This document shows positions 6,722 through 14,625 of a stretch of 44,468 nt of DNA, piece after piece (position 1 is the first letter of the stretch; every line of letters begins with the position of its first letter). Under the pieces are notes generated by a model, which worked only from the letters and a program-made list of their open reading frames with translations, searched no databases and was not told the DNA's origin. The translations under genes and the position numbers were made by a program. The stretch covers positions 1 to 44,468 of the forward strand of contig JAILQT010000029.1 of assembly GCA_024698805.1 (NCBI GenBank). Reading direction: 5' to 3'. Source of the stretch: Solobacterium sp. (GTDB taxonomy: Bacteria > Bacillota_I > Bacilli_A > Erysipelotrichales > Erysipelotrichaceae).

Positions 6722-8044
6722 TTATTCGCCGCTGACGGCGCATTCGCTGAACAGTATGCTCGGACATGCGACAGTCCGGAAGCCCCATTCCAGATCGCTG
6801 CCGACATATTCCGCATTCTTAAGCATCTGCAGGAAGTTGCCTGCAGCCGTAACAAGCTTTACGTCAAACGCACGTTTCCCGTCTTTTACATAGTATCCCG
6901 CGGACTGCAGCGAGAAATCACCGGTGACGGGATCAAGACCTGCATGAAGTCCCTGCAGGGATGTGATGACATAGCCTTCCTGCATGACCTCCATCAGTTC
7001 TTCGAGCGTTTTGTCTTTCGGTTCGATGCAGCAGTTATGCATCCGGATGCCTACCTTGGACGCATACGAGCCCTTGAAGCCGTTGCCGGTGGATTCCGTA
7101 CCGTCTTTCAGGGCGCTCGCGGTATTGTAGAGCAGCTGTTCCAGTACGCCGCTGCTGACGAGCTTCTTGGCTTTTGTCGGACACCCTTCATCGTCAAAGC
7201 TCAGAGCGGCAGCCGCTTCGGGATTTGCGGGATCGTCGATCACGGTGATGCAGTCCGCAAACAGTTTCTGTCCTGTCCTGCCGACGAGCGGGGAAATCCC
7301 CTTCTGTACGGATTCAGCCGAGAACATGCCGGAGAATGCCGAGAACAGCGCTGTCATCGCTTCTTTTTCAAAGATGACCCTGTATGTGCCGCTTTTAATC
7401 GTTTTTGCATTCAGCTTGCTGAGGACGTCCGTGCAGAGCTTTCTGACGAATGCATCGCAGTCAAAATCCTGCGGGTCCTGCACACGGGCATAGTGATAGC
7501 CGTTGACCACGTTCCCGCCTTCACGCGCCGCAGCACCTGCAGCGATGACGGAAACGGTATTGCCTTCCCTGAGGTCGATGCCGTTTGAATTGACGATGCT
7601 TCTTTCTTCGGATTCTTCAACATATTCCAGGAACGGGACCATGAAGATCTTCGGATCAAATCCGAGGATCTTTTTCTCCGCTTCGGAAAGAAGGCTTTTT
7701 ACTGTTTCAACAGACACGGGCACAGGGGCAGGCGTTTCCTTCACGGAAACTTCCTGCGGCTGTCGCAGACTGACGACATCCTCAGAACTGATCGCTTCGG
7801 CCTGTGCTTTCATCTCGCCGACCAGGTCTTCCATCTTCTCCCCATCCGGCGCTTCGGTAGCCGCGTAGACCATCTTGCCGCCGGTCTCGCCGCGGAACGC
7901 TGTCCCGCATACACGGCTCTCGACATAGCTTTCGATATTGCCTTCATACCAGTTTACGGTCTTCTCCGCACTTGTCTTCTGGTAGATCTCAAAACTGTCA
8001 AACCCGTTGTTCAGCGCATAGCTGATCCATTCCTTTTTATTCAT
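6722..8044 (-). CDS. pmbA: TldD/PmbA family protein (TldE-like partner)
   Basis: A 440-residue member of the PmbA/TldE family. In Escherichia coli TldD and TldE form a heterodimeric metalloprotease that trims unfolded peptides such as microcin B17 precursors; TldE has no active zinc site. Here the HExxxH motif of TldD is absent at the matching place, as expected for TldE. The protein starts at MNKKEWISYALNNGFDSFEIYQ, and the C-terminal half carries the family stretches (GFKGSYASKVGIRMHN, GDFSLQSAGYYVKDG). It overlaps the tldD stop by 8 bases and has GGAGG upstream, so tldD and pmbA are co-translated and probably form one complex. Confidence 0.93.
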   Translation of the reverse strand: MNKKEWISYALNNGFDSFEIYQKTSAEKTVNWYEGNIESYVESRVCGTAFRGETGGKMVYAATEAPDGEKMEDLVGEMKAQAEAISSEDVVSLRQPQEVSVKETPAPVPVSVETVKSLLSEAEKKILGFDPKIFMVPFLEYVEESEERSIVNSNGIDLREGNTVSVIAAGAAAREGGNVVNGYHYARVQDPQDFDCDAFVRKLCTDVLSKLNAKTIKSGTYRVIFEKEAMTALFSAFSGMFSAESVQKGISPLVGRTGQKLFADCITVIDDPANPEAAAALSFDDEGCPTKAKKLVSSGVLEQLLYNTASALKDGTESTGNGFKGSYASKVGIRMHNCCIEPKDKTLEELMEVMQEGYVITSLQGLHAGLDPVTGDFSLQSAGYYVKDGKRAFDVKLVTAAGNFLQMLKNAEYVGSDLEWGFRTVACPSILFSECAVSGE

Positions 8045-9425
8045 TGGATGTTCCTCCGACCGTGATCCGGCTGATCCGGATGGCAGGCTGACCGACGTCT
8101 GTCGGGATACTGCCGCTGGCTGCGCCGCACATACCCTGGCCTCTTGCAAGGTTGGACGCGACCTTTTCAATGTTCATGATGATCTCTCTCCCGCTCCCGA
8201 TCAGGGCTGCGCCTTTGACAGGACAGGTGACTTTGCCGTTCTCGATCAGGTATCCTTCCAGGACGGAGAAGTTGAACTCGCCTGTCTGCGGATTGACGCT
8301 GCCGCCGCCCATCGTCCTGGCGTACAGGCCTTTTTCGATCCCTTCGAAGAGTTCTTCATAGGATGAATCGCCTGCAGCGATATAAGTGTTCGTCATTCTC
8401 GAAGTCGGCTCGAACTTGTAGGATTCCCTGCGCGAGCTTGACGTGCTCTCCGCATTCATGCGGCGTCCGTTCAGCCTGTCGATCAGGTAGGACTTCAGAA
8501 TGCCGTTTTCGATCAGGACGCGTTTCTTCTGGAAATTGCCTTCATCGTCGATATTCTGCGAGCCCCAGGCATTGGGGATCGTGCCGTCATCGATCGCCGT
8601 AACGCAATCCGAAGCGACCTTCTGGCCGATCAGGTTGGAGAAGACGCTCTGGTTCTTGGAAACGACACTGGCTTCCAGGCCGTGCCCGCAGGCTTCATGG
8701 AAGATGACGCCGCCGAAGGCATTGTCGATGACGACAGGCATCATGCCGGAAGGACACGGACGGGCGCTGAGATTGACGACAGCGATCCTGGCAGCTTCCC
8801 TGCCAGCTTCTTCGGGTGTGAATTCCTCAAAGAATTCCGGGCCTTTGCCGGCGCCCGGCCTGCAGCCGCCGCCCTGTCTGTTGTCACCTTCCTGTGCGAG
8901 GGCATCGACCATCATGCGGGTGCGCACGCGGGTATCGGATATCAGTCTGCCTTCACTGTTGGAGATCTGGACCTCCTGGCGTACATTCAGTAGCGAAGCC
9001 TGCACTTTGGCGATCCTCTCATCGCTGTTCTTTGCCGCATCCGTAGCGCGTCGGAGCAGGTCAGATTTTTCGACCGCGCTCATATCCCGGAAGTCAGTTT
9101 TCGCAGGATGACGGTTCTCATATTCCACCCGTTCCAGGGTGACTGTCCCGGTCTCGTCACTTCTGCCGATCGCATCGCGAAGATCATCGATCAGGCCGGC
9201 AAGCACATCCTCTGCCGTATCATTCGTATAGGCGTAGACCGTCTGCAGACCCTTGTACAGCCTGATGCCGACACCTGCGGTATGCGTCCGGTTCACATTC
9301 TCTGTCTTTCCCTCTGTCATGGAGATCGTCTCGCTGATCTCGTCTTCTTCATAGATCTCCGCGAAATCAGCCTGTGACGACATGCACAGGGACAGGTACT
9401 TCTCCAGTCGTGTTTTATCCAGCAT
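8037..9425 (-). CDS. tldD: metalloprotease TldD
   Basis: A 462-residue TldD with the zinc site HEACGH at residues 243-248 (His243, Glu244, His248) in the conserved NAFGGVIFHEACGHGLEA block. The C-terminal region has the expected MGGGSVNPQTGEFNFSV and LIENGKVTCPVKGAALIGSG stretches. Full length. Known TldD works with TldE/PmbA to degrade small unstructured peptides. GGGAGG lies before the ATG, inside the tail of the methyltransferase gene (11-base overlap). No antibiotic-peptide genes are nearby, so a housekeeping peptide-trimming role is likelier than bacteriocin maturation. Confidence 0.96.
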   Translation of the reverse strand: MLDKTRLEKYLSLCMSSQADFAEIYEEDEISETISMTEGKTENVNRTHTAGVGIRLYKGLQTVYAYTNDTAEDVLAGLIDDLRDAIGRSDETGTVTLERVEYENRHPAKTDFRDMSAVEKSDLLRRATDAAKNSDERIAKVQASLLNVRQEVQISNSEGRLISDTRVRTRMMVDALAQEGDNRQGGGCRPGAGKGPEFFEEFTPEEAGREAARIAVVNLSARPCPSGMMPVVIDNAFGGVIFHEACGHGLEASVVSKNQSVFSNLIGQKVASDCVTAIDDGTIPNAWGSQNIDDEGNFQKKRVLIENGILKSYLIDRLNGRRMNAESTSSSRRESYKFEPTSRMTNTYIAAGDSSYEELFEGIEKGLYARTMGGGSVNPQTGEFNFSVLEGYLIENGKVTCPVKGAALIGSGREIIMNIEKVASNLARGQGMCGAASGSIPTDVGQPAIRISRITVGGTSNE

Positions 9426-10161
9426 GATTCCTCCCTTTCACAGCCTCAGAGCGCTGTCTGTATGTTTCAAATCCGATGACTGCCGCGGCTGCCGAAGCAT
9501 TGAGCGCATTGCGGAAATCATTCGCATACGGTATATAGATATTCTTTTCTGTCTCTTTCAGCACGCCTGCCGAAAGGCCCCTCATCTCACCACCGAGTGC
9601 GATCAGCACCGGTCCCGTGAGGTCCGCTTCATACAGGGACACGGCGTCTTTTCGCATCGCCGCAAGGCATCTGCATCCTCTGTCCCGGAAATACCGGACA
9701 GCCTGTGCCGGATCGGGGCACATGACGATGTTCATATATTCAGACGCGCCTGCGCTTGACCGCAGGATCGTGCTTTCCGCATTTGTCCAGTCCCGCTCAG
9801 GCATGATAAGGCCTGTGCATCCCGCACTGTACAGGGAGCGGGCGATATAACCGAAATTGAACGGATCCTGCACGCCTTCCGCAAGAACGGCAAATGTCTC
9901 CGCCCCTTTCAGGCATTCCTGCAGGTCCTGGTACGTCCTTCCTGAACATTCCGCAATGATGCCGCCGTGTGTATTTCCCTGCGCATGCGCATCGATCTCT
10001 TCCCTGGCGACCCTGTGCACGGCGATGCCGGCTGCGGCGGCTTTTGCGAGGATGAACGCGGTATCCCTGTCCTTCTTTTTCACGTCTGCGTATACAGCGG
10101 TGACTTCCCTTCTTGCGCCGAGCATTGCTGCCTTGACGCTGATCCTTCCTTCGATGATCAT
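9415..10161 (-). CDS. SpoU/TrmH family RNA 2'-O-methyltransferase
   Basis: A 248-residue SPOUT enzyme using S-adenosylmethionine to methylate a ribose of rRNA or tRNA. The three SpoU motifs are present: motif 1 EGVQDPFNFGYIARSLYSAG (about 94-113), motif 2 LIALGGEMRGLS, and motif 3 IPYANDFRNALNASAAAAVIGFE, which form the trefoil knot. The N-terminal part (EGRISVKAAMLGARREVTAVY) is the usual substrate-binding domain. Motif 1 has N-x-G-Y in place of the more common N-x-G-A. The target nucleotide cannot be told from sequence. GGAGG precedes the ATG, which overlaps the trhP2 stop (ATGA), linking it to tRNA U34 modification genes. Confidence 0.92.
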   Translation of the reverse strand: MIIEGRISVKAAMLGARREVTAVYADVKKKDRDTAFILAKAAAAGIAVHRVAREEIDAHAQGNTHGGIIAECSGRTYQDLQECLKGAETFAVLAEGVQDPFNFGYIARSLYSAGCTGLIMPERDWTNAESTILRSSAGASEYMNIVMCPDPAQAVRYFRDRGCRCLAAMRKDAVSLYEADLTGPVLIALGGEMRGLSAGVLKETEKNIYIPYANDFRNALNASAAAAVIGFETYRQRSEAVKGRNHAG

Positions 10162-11366
10162 CGGATCCTCCGGATGATCGCGTCTTTCTGTACTTCGAAC
10201 GGTACAGGTACGACCAGCTGTTTCATGGGATGCCTGGAGTCCTCGATATACATGCCTTCCGTATCCCGGATCCAGTCAAATACAAACGACCTGTTTCCCT
10301 TCTGCATGGAGATGACTTCCGCCTTTTCAAAGCGTGAGAACGGGTTCCTCGTCTCGATCAGCGCGGTATGCGCATCTTTGTCGTAACTGAGTACGACCGC
10401 CAGGAAATCATGACGGACATCATCCGACGCGTCCGTATAGATCAGGGAATCCGGTCCGGCTTCACCGTTATAGAAGCCTGTGCAGACTTCGCGGTTGAAG
10501 GAGCGGGCGATGTCTTCTTCGTGGATGCGCATCTCTTCTTCGGAAAGGGGTGCCTGTTTCTCATAGATATGGTCGATCAGGCGGCGGTATGCGCTGACGA
10601 CGCAGGCAACGTAGTATTCCGTTTTCATCCTGCCTTCAATCTTCAGCGAGCTGACGCCTGCTTCCATCAGGTCACAGATCATGGAGGCTGCGCAGAGGTC
10701 CTTTGACCCCATGGTCATAAGGGTGTCGGCACAGATCTCTTCACCGCCGTCATAGACATGGTATCTCCAGCGGCAGCTCTGGGCGCATCCGCCCCGGTTG
10801 GCGTCGCGCAGCGTCATCCGGTTGGACAGCGTGCATCTGCCGGAATAGTTGACGCACATACCGCCGTGGATGAAAGCCTCTGTCTCAATGCCGCAGTTTT
10901 TCGTGATATTGCGCACATCCTCCATCGTGCATTCGCGTGCGAGGACGACGCGGTCCGCTCCCAGCGCATCGCGCAGGAACACCGCCGCGGAAGAATTCGT
11001 AACTGACATCTGCGTGGAGCAGTGGATCTGCAGTTCCGGCGCTGTCCTCGCGGCGATCTCCATGACTGCCGCGGAAGCGGCGATGATCGCATCGACGCCT
11101 GCATCCTGCAGTTCCCGGAGGTATTCTTCCAGGCCTTCAAGATCCTCCTCATGCGGGATCATATTCACAGTCACGTGGATGCGGGCTCCGTGCGCATGCG
11201 CAAAAGCACAGGCATCACGGATATCCTGCAGGGAGAAATTCGAAGCCCGCGAGCGCAGGGAAAAGCGCTGACCGCCGATATACACCGCGTCAGCACCGTA
11301 CCGTATCGCTGTTTTGCACCGGACCAGATCCCCTGCCGGTGCCAGTAATTCACATTTTTTCAGCAT
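10158..11366 (-). CDS. trhP2: U32 family protein, tRNA U34 hydroxylation protein P2
   Basis: A 402-residue U32 protein resembling Bacillus YrrO (TrhP2), which with TrhP1 makes 5-hydroxyuridine at tRNA position 34 using prephenate. It opens with ELLAPAGD and GADAVYIGG. The conserved cysteine group GGMCVNYSGRCTLSNRM...GGCAQSCRW, expected to bind an Fe-S cluster, is followed by SLKIEGRMKTEYYVA. These proteins were long called collagenases or peptidases. ATG at 11366 is chosen because AGGTGA stands five bases before it; an in-frame GTG at 11375 has a poorer site. It overlaps the trhP1 end region and the next gene by 4 bases. Confidence 0.87.
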   Translation of the reverse strand: MLKKCELLAPAGDLVRCKTAIRYGADAVYIGGQRFSLRSRASNFSLQDIRDACAFAHAHGARIHVTVNMIPHEEDLEGLEEYLRELQDAGVDAIIAASAAVMEIAARTAPELQIHCSTQMSVTNSSAAVFLRDALGADRVVLARECTMEDVRNITKNCGIETEAFIHGGMCVNYSGRCTLSNRMTLRDANRGGCAQSCRWRYHVYDGGEEICADTLMTMGSKDLCAASMICDLMEAGVSSLKIEGRMKTEYYVACVVSAYRRLIDHIYEKQAPLSEEEMRIHEEDIARSFNREVCTGFYNGEAGPDSLIYTDASDDVRHDFLAVVLSYDKDAHTALIETRNPFSRFEKAEVISMQKGNRSFVFDWIRDTEGMYIEDSRHPMKQLVVPVPFEVQKDAIIRRIR

Positions 11367-11371
11367 TCCGT

Positions 11372-12223
11372 TCACCTGATCGTTTTCTGCGTATAGTAGC
11401 CTTCTTCAAGAGGCAGATCCCTGTATTTTTCCAGATACGCATCCGTATCCGGCATCCCGCCGTCAAGGAGCGCACGGTACAGCCTCACCGTATCAAGCAG
11501 CTGTTCATCCTCCGTCAGCAGGCTGTTGATCTCGCAGCGGACGATATCACCGCGCACCTGCGGAAGCAGGCGGAAAGAATGCAGGACATAATCCGTCCAC
11601 ACCGTCGTACCGTATGTATTCTCAAAGACAGGCATCAGGCCTTCGCGTTTTTCCTCCCGCAGCACAGCTGTCTTCGGTACGCTTTTCCCGATGACCGTTT
11701 CATATGCATGAAGCAGCTTCCTGGCGGATACGCTCATCAGCTGCCTGCCGTGTATGCACAGGGACAGGCCTTTCACGCTGCGGACGATCGCTTCCGTCTC
11801 TTCATACGTAAGCAGCGGGGAAACATAGACGGAGCCGAATCCCTGCCGCATCCACCACGCCGCATCCGCCGCATTGGTGATCAGCGCAGCAGGCCTGAAT
11901 ATGAGCTTCCCCGTGTTGCCGGCAGCGAAGCGGACCAGCCCCGGATCGGCGATCTGCACCGTATCCGCATATTCCAGCAGACACTGCAGTTTCCTTCCTG
12001 CTTCTTCGATCTCGCCTTCGCTGAACAGCCTGTCCGCGATGACGCCCGCCTCCATGCCGTCCTGATGAACGGTCTGTATCATTTTTTCTGTTTCTTCTTC
12101 ACTGAACGAAGCAGCCGCATGGAAGGAAAGGTCACTGCGGACGATCAGCGCTTCATCCGCACCGGCTTCCTTCAGGTCTTCTGCCAGTTCTGCTTTTTCC
12201 AGTATTACCGATAATTTTGCCAT
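11372..12223 (-). CDS. trhP1: U32 family protein, tRNA U34 hydroxylation protein P1
   Basis: A 283-residue, shorter U32-like protein placed directly before the larger one, as Bacillus yrrN precedes yrrO. It has the TIM-barrel-like repeats (ILEKAELAEDLKEAGADEALI, ADTVQIADPGLVRF) but lacks the cysteine cluster of the larger protein, as does YrrN. The known pair is needed for 5-hydroxyuridine at the wobble base of tRNAs. ATG at 12223 is preferred over 12235, because the latter lies within the -10 box. The gene seems leaderless: TGATATGAT ends seven bases before the ATG and no Shine-Dalgarno site is present. It is the first gene of the eight-gene operon. Confidence 0.8.
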   Translation of the reverse strand: MAKLSVILEKAELAEDLKEAGADEALIVRSDLSFHAAASFSEEETEKMIQTVHQDGMEAGVIADRLFSEGEIEEAGRKLQCLLEYADTVQIADPGLVRFAAGNTGKLIFRPAALITNAADAAWWMRQGFGSVYVSPLLTYEETEAIVRSVKGLSLCIHGRQLMSVSARKLLHAYETVIGKSVPKTAVLREEKREGLMPVFENTYGTTVWTDYVLHSFRLLPQVRGDIVRCEINSLLTEDEQLLDTVRLYRALLDGGMPDTDAYLEKYRDLPLEEGYYTQKTIR

Positions 12224-12230
12224 ATGTTTA

Positions 12231-12239
12231 ATCATATCA
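12231..12239 (-). promoter_or_regulatory. extended -10 promoter of the trhP1 operon (leaderless)
   Basis: TGATATGAT on the minus strand, with seven bases between it and the trhP1 ATG. No -35 match is seen 17 bases upstream. The predicted start is the A of the ATG. Confidence 0.6.
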
Positions 12240-12245
12240 TAATTA

Positions 12246-12273
12246 TTGACAGGGCCACGTGTTGTGTTATGCT
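12246..12273 (+). promoter_or_regulatory. folT promoter
   Basis: TTGACA (12246-12251), 16-base spacer, TATGCT (12268-12273). The predicted start near 12280 is exactly the 5' edge of the THF riboswitch. Confidence 0.75.
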
Positions 12274-12277
12274 TCAG

Positions 12278-12356
12278 TTGACAGTCAGCGTTAAGTGCCG
12301 CAAGTTGGGGACCTGCGGACGAAAAGCTGTGCTTGCGGTTGGCTGTATGATCCCAT
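12278..12356 (+). promoter_or_regulatory. tetrahydrofolate (THF) riboswitch
   Basis: The stretch matches the THF (folT) aptamer. An outer stem pairs CAGTCA (12282-12287) with TGGCTG (12340-12345). The conserved GCGTTAAGTG follows at 12288-12297. A stem pairs CCGCA (12298-12302) with TGCGG (12314-12318), and its loop has TGGGG (12306-12310), which can pair with TCCCA (12351-12355) as the pseudoknot. The conserved ACGAA, a small hairpin AAGC/GCTT (12324-12334) and GCGGT follow. The order and conserved letters agree with the Eubacterium siraeum folT aptamer. The gene downstream is folT. High folate is expected to lower expression. Confidence 0.9.
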
Positions 12357-12370
12357 TAAGTGAATTGAAG

Positions 12371-12403
12371 ACCTCCTTTCACTGATGGAGAAAGGAGGTT
12401 TTT
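12371..12403 (+). promoter_or_regulatory. expression platform: hairpin hiding the folT Shine-Dalgarno site
   Basis: A perfect 10-bp stem pairs ACCTCCTTTC (12371-12380) with GAAAGGAGGT (12390-12399). The 3' arm holds AAAGGAGG, the Shine-Dalgarno site, five bases before the folT ATG. The stem is also followed by TTTTT, so it could act as a terminator. It can thus block translation, transcription or both when folate is bound upstream. Confidence 0.82.
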
Positions 12404-12976
12404 ATGTTTAAAAGAATAACATCGTCTGCGGCGCATCTGAAAGATGTGCGGTACCTTGCACTGATGGCCCTGTTCATCGCAATGAGAACTGCTCTTTCTT
12501 CACTCTATATCCCTGTAGGTGAGAACCTGCGCATCCTTGTGACATTCATCCCCGCTGCCCTGGAGGCTTCGATCATCGGGCCGATCCCCGCACTCGTATC
12601 CGGTGCGCTCAGCGACCTCATCGGCTATATGCTGTTTCCGAGCGGCGCATTTTTCCCGGGATATACGGTCTCGGCGATGGCCGGGAGCTTCATCTACGCG
12701 CTGTTCTTTTATGAGAGGAACATCAGCGTACTGCGCATCGCCCTCGCAAAGCTGATCGTCAATGCATTCGTCAATGTCGGTCTCGGCTCCCTGTGGTCGG
12801 CGATCCAGTTCTCAAAAGGATATATCTACTATATGGCAAAGAGCGTCGTAAAGAATTCGATCCTGCTGCCGATCGAGATCATTATCCTGATCCTGATGTT
12901 CAACCTGCTGCTGCCTGTAATGAAAAAAAGGAAGCTTGTCTATTCCGGACAGGTACTGCCTGTACCCTGGAAGTGA
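12404..12976 (+). CDS. folT: folate-specific S component of an ECF transporter
   Basis: A 190-residue integral membrane protein with five or six hydrophobic segments. It shows the S-component features of the family: LALMALFIAMRTALS in the first helix (the stretch that contacts the EcfT subunit) and PAALEASIIGPIPALVSGALSDLIGYMLFPSGAFFPGY typical of FolT. It captures folates and uses the shared EcfAT energising module, encoded elsewhere. The THF riboswitch upstream fixes the substrate. The gene is monocistronic: an intrinsic terminator overlaps its stop codon. Confidence 0.94.
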   Translation: MFKRITSSAAHLKDVRYLALMALFIAMRTALSSLYIPVGENLRILVTFIPAALEASIIGPIPALVSGALSDLIGYMLFPSGAFFPGYTVSAMAGSFIYALFFYERNISVLRIALAKLIVNAFVNVGLGSLWSAIQFSKGYIYYMAKSVVKNSILLPIEIIILILMFNLLLPVMKKRKLVYSGQVLPVPWK

Positions 12977-12991
12977 CAACTTCCTTTTTTT
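12969..12991 (+). terminator. intrinsic terminator of folT
   Basis: Stem GGAAGT (12969-12974) with ACTTCC (12979-12984), GACA loop, then seven T. The folT stop codon is within it. Confidence 0.8.
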
Positions 12992-13004
12992 GTGATTGAG
13001 ACAA

Positions 13005-13013
13005 TGCTATAAT
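13005..13013 (+). promoter_or_regulatory. extended -10 promoter of the yggS-like gene (leaderless)
   Basis: TGCTATAAT, a near-perfect extended -10, ends seven bases before the ATG at 13021. No -35 box and no Shine-Dalgarno site are seen. Confidence 0.68.
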
Positions 13014-13020
13014 CTTCACG

Positions 13021-13671
13021 ATGATACAGAAACATTATGAACATGTAAAAGATATATGCGGCGAAGCAGAACTGTGCATCGTCACCAAGAAGCGCAGCAT
13101 TGAAGAGATCATGTCCTATTATGACGCAGGTGAGCGTGTATTCGGCGAGAACCACGCTGCCGAGCTGAAGAAAAAGGCGTCTGTCCTTCCGCAGGACATC
13201 CGCTGGAACTTTATCGGCCACCTGCAGACGAACAAGGTCAGGATGATCATGCCGTTCGTTTCGATGATCCAGTCCCTGGATTCGATGCATCTGGCGGAAG
13301 TGGTCGAAAAGGAAGCGGCACGCACCGGCAGGACTGTCGATGTCCTGGCCGAGGTGCATCTCGCCGAAGAGGATACGAACAAATCCGGCCTGGAGCCTGA
13401 AGAACTGGATGGTTTCCTTGCCGGGCTCGCATCACTGCCGCATCTTCACGTCAGGGGGATGATGGTCATGGGACCGCATACGGATGACGAAGACAGGATC
13501 CGGGAAGTATTCCGGAAAGCGCATGAACTGTTCCTTGCGCATCAGAAAGAGAACAGTGATTTCCGCATCCTTTCCATGGGCATGAGCGATGATTACCCGC
13601 TCGCCGTCCAGGAAGGAAGCACCATGGTGCGGATCGGCACCTATCTGTTTGAAACGGGAGACGGCGAATGA
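13021..13671 (+). CDS. YggS/PLPBP family pyridoxal-phosphate homeostasis protein
   Basis: A 216-residue single-domain PLP-binding TIM-barrel protein (YggS, YlmE, human PROSC). The PLP lysine is expected at K23 in CIVTKKRS. FGENHAAEL, WNFIGHLQTNKV and the C-terminal phosphate-binding block SMGMSDDYPLAVQEGSTMVRIGTYLF are classic. It has no enzyme activity in known cases and buffers PLP. The predicted transcript starts at the ATG itself. The next gene follows after 34 bases and probably shares the transcript. Confidence 0.93.
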   Translation: MIQKHYEHVKDICGEAELCIVTKKRSIEEIMSYYDAGERVFGENHAAELKKKASVLPQDIRWNFIGHLQTNKVRMIMPFVSMIQSLDSMHLAEVVEKEAARTGRTVDVLAEVHLAEEDTNKSGLEPEELDGFLAGLASLPHLHVRGMMVMGPHTDDEDRIREVFRKAHELFLAHQKENSDFRILSMGMSDDYPLAVQEGSTMVRIGTYLFETGDGE

Positions 13672-13705
13672 TATACGGAAACACATTGAAAGGGGGTACG
13701 TTCTG

Positions 13706-14578
13706 ATGCCTGCTGCTACGACACATGTTGAATTTGCGAGGGATGTACTTGCCCTTCTTGATAAGGAAACTGCCAAACAGATCACGGATCTGAAAGCATA
13801 TTACCTCGGATCACAGGGTCCTGACTTCCTGTTCTTTTCGCGTGCCTCCGTCCTGCCGGGCTCACTGAAAAAACACGGTAATCTGCTGCATGACGAAAAG
13901 GTCCTGCAGGTCATCCGCTATTTTGAATCCAGATGTGCTGCAGACGATGATCTCTGGAGCTATTTCCTCGGCTATCTCTGCCATTACAGTCTCGACAGTG
14001 TTGCCCATCCGCTTGTATTCGCGGTGGCAAAGTACGAACACGACCTGACAGGCATCGACGAAGGTGAATCGCACGTTACCCTCGAGGCGCATATCGACGC
14101 ATGGCTCCTGCACCAGAAAGGCAGGACGATCGATTCCTACGATGTATACAAAGACATCCGGGTCCGTCCGAAGACTGCACTGAAGATCGCACGCCTGTAC
14201 CATGAGATGTACAAAGACATCTTCTCGCTCGATATCCCGGTGCGCACGATCTTCCTCTCCGTATACGAAGTCAGCTTCCTGCTGGAGGCGATGAGCCCCG
14301 GCAAACATAAGAACACGATCGTACGGAAAGCGGAAAGCCTGGCCGGCATGCCCCACTCCATCAGCGGGATGTTCCTGTACGGCAAGAGCGACATCACGAT
14401 CATCAATCTTGAACACCGCAGGTATCCGCTGCGGAAAGATCCGGAAAGATTCGTTTCGGATTCCTTCCCCGAACTCTACGGCAGGGCTGTCACGAAAGCG
14501 CTTAAGATCCTGCCGGAAAGGGAAGATTCTGATTTTTCCCTCAATTTTGAAGGTGAGGAATACGGACAGGAGGACTGA
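13706..14578 (+). CDS. zinc-dependent phospholipase C-like protein
   Basis: A 290-residue protein of the zinc-dependent phospholipase C domain family found in many Bacillota. Candidate metal ligands are in the early THVEFARDVL, in GSQGPDFLFF, and in the helical LCHYSLDSVAHPLVFAVAKYEHD and SHVTLEAHIDAWLL segments, where histidine and aspartate repeat as in the S1/P1-like fold. There is no signal peptide, so an extracellular lipase role is unlikely. The true substrate is unknown. ATG at 13706 follows AAGGGGG; the open frame further upstream overlaps the yggS-like gene and looks non-coding. Confidence 0.82.
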   Translation: MPAATTHVEFARDVLALLDKETAKQITDLKAYYLGSQGPDFLFFSRASVLPGSLKKHGNLLHDEKVLQVIRYFESRCAADDDLWSYFLGYLCHYSLDSVAHPLVFAVAKYEHDLTGIDEGESHVTLEAHIDAWLLHQKGRTIDSYDVYKDIRVRPKTALKIARLYHEMYKDIFSLDIPVRTIFLSVYEVSFLLEAMSPGKHKNTIVRKAESLAGMPHSISGMFLYGKSDITIINLEHRRYPLRKDPERFVSDSFPELYGRAVTKALKILPEREDSDFSLNFEGEEYGQED

Positions 14579-14594
14579 GTCCTTCTGTTTTTTT
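14566..14594 (+). terminator. intrinsic terminator after the phospholipase-like gene
   Basis: Ten-pair stem (one G-U) ACAGGAGGAC (14566-14575) with GTCCTTCTGT (14579-14588); the TGA stop codon forms the loop; then a run of seven T. Confidence 0.8.
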
Positions 14595-14600
14595 CTGCGG

Positions 14601-14625
14601 AAAAGAAAACAGTCCGAAGACTGTT
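14601..14625 (-). terminator. intrinsic terminator of the pyrophosphatase-like gene
   Basis: On the minus strand a 7-bp stem AACAGTC/GACTGTT closed by a TTCG tetraloop is followed by TTCTTTT. It overlaps the stop codon. Confidence 0.75.

Noticed and set aside
6722-9425. Bacteriocin or microcin maturation locus around tldD/pmbA
   Set aside because: No precursor peptide, cyclodehydratase, radical-SAM enzyme or exporter occurs in the operon.
12240-12400. T-box or S-box leader in front of folT
   Set aside because: No T-box sequence or S-box core; the THF aptamer explains the conserved bases.
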